From: Halalkalibacter oceani
GTDB lineage: Bacteria; Bacillota; Bacilli; Bacillales; Bacillaceae_D
Length of the DNA: 64,000 nucleotides
NCBI RefSeq assembly: GCF_023715605.1
Contig: NZ_JAMBOL010000004.1
Span: 124,001-188,000, forward strand
Direction of reading: 5' to 3'
Below are positions 63,803-64,000 of this stretch, one piece after another. Numbering within the stretch: the first letter of the stretch is position 1; the number at the start of each line of letters is the position of its first letter. A program made the position numbers and the translations under genes. The notes beneath the pieces are model-generated. The model was not told the origin of the DNA, ran no database searches, and saw nothing but the letters and a program-made list of their open reading frames with translations.

Positions 63803-64000
63803 ATTTCAATTTACCCCTTACGTGGAGTCCGACTTGATCCGAAACAGCTCACGCCGATCATGAGCCGCATTTCAAATCCACGCACTCATATAGAGTGCGA
63901 TTTTTATATACCATTATTACACAGGATAGTCAGAATTTCAATCCACGCATTCATATAGAATGCGATCTCGCGAAACTACAAGGCTTCGGCACTCTTACCG
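63803..64000 (-). CRISPR. Distal end of CRISPR array 4, cut by the window edge
   Basis: Three repeats in array 2 orientation: a degenerate one at 63803-63833, one at 63869-63901 (one extra A), and one at 63935-63966. Spacers of 35 and 33 nt; 34 nt of possible spacer run to the edge. The loop is TATAT. In the third repeat the stem changes from GCACTC/GAGTGC to GCATTC/GAATGC, which keeps pairing. The degenerate repeat at the left indicates that the leader lies to the right, outside the window. Confidence 0.85.

Overview
The window looks like a chromosomal segment of a Bacillaceae species, probably alkaliphilic or halotolerant. The evidence is the bacillithiol genes (yojF-bshB2, ytxJ), a YkpA-type ABC-F protein, odhAB, a YtaF/MntP-like protein, PadR, LacI and GntR regulators of Bacillus type, lipobox lipoproteins, strong AGGAGG ribosome binding sites and several very acidic secreted proteins. 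No tRNA or rRNA gene and no insertion sequence was seen.

Layout. (1) 1-2.9 kb: housekeeping genes (HtrA-like protease, yojF-bshB2, a GNAT-like protein). (2) 2.9-20.4 kb, all on the minus strand: two adjacent catabolic modules for branched or hydroxylated organic acids. Module A has a GntR regulator, a class III CoA-transferase, an HMG-CoA-lyase-like enzyme, a TRAP transporter (dctPQM), a degenerate and an intact SMP-30 lactonase and a second CoA-transferase. Module B has a LacI regulator, a CitE-like lyase, a TctCBA transporter, a third CoA-transferase and a decarboxylating dehydrogenase. The inferred chemistry is uptake, lactone opening, CoA activation, C-C cleavage to acetyl-CoA-type products, and oxidation. 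(3) 20.5-24.3 kb: a set of unknown lipoproteins and coiled-coil proteins. (4) 24.6-28.9 kb: ytxJ, recQ and an ABC-F gene. (5) 28.9-29.8 kb: CRISPR array 1. (6) 30-43.6 kb: transporters, odhAB, a nitroreductase, a methyltransferase/monooxygenase pair, a transglycosylase and a PadR operon. (7) 43.8-47.6 kb: a TRAP-TAXI transporter with a class II aldolase. (8) 48.2-59.2 kb: CRISPR array 2 (38 intact repeats) and a complete type I-C operon (cas3 | cas5-cas8c-cas7-cas4-cas1-cas2). (9) 59.5-64 kb: a class A beta-lactamase, a decayed CRISPR array with leader, a large MBL/beta-CASP ribonuclease-like gene, and the distal end of a further array.

The most interesting item is in the 420-bp gap between cas3 and cas5. 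A plus-strand promoter drives a predicted RNA of about 76 nt. It starts with a CRISPR-repeat mimic that keeps a hairpin and an 11-nt 5' handle (one base different), continues into a spacer-like segment and ends at an intrinsic terminator. The first 11 nt of the spacer-like part match exactly a site that lies next to a TTC PAM and overlaps the -35 box of a near-consensus promoter driving cas5 to cas2. Pairing continues to position 19, with mismatches only at 12, 14 and 18; 12 and 18 are positions that Cascade normally ignores. This strongly suggests a crRNA-like RNA that turns Cascade into a repressor of its own operon (Cor or CreTA-like), here in type I-C. A second, inverted target faces the RNA's own promoter, and a tiny coiled-coil ORF lies in the controlled leader.

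A second theme is that arrays 1, 2 and the decayed array 3 each carry the same 45-bp hairpin between the 3' end of an upstream gene and the array leader. The repeats of all four loci share their stem arms but differ in the loop.
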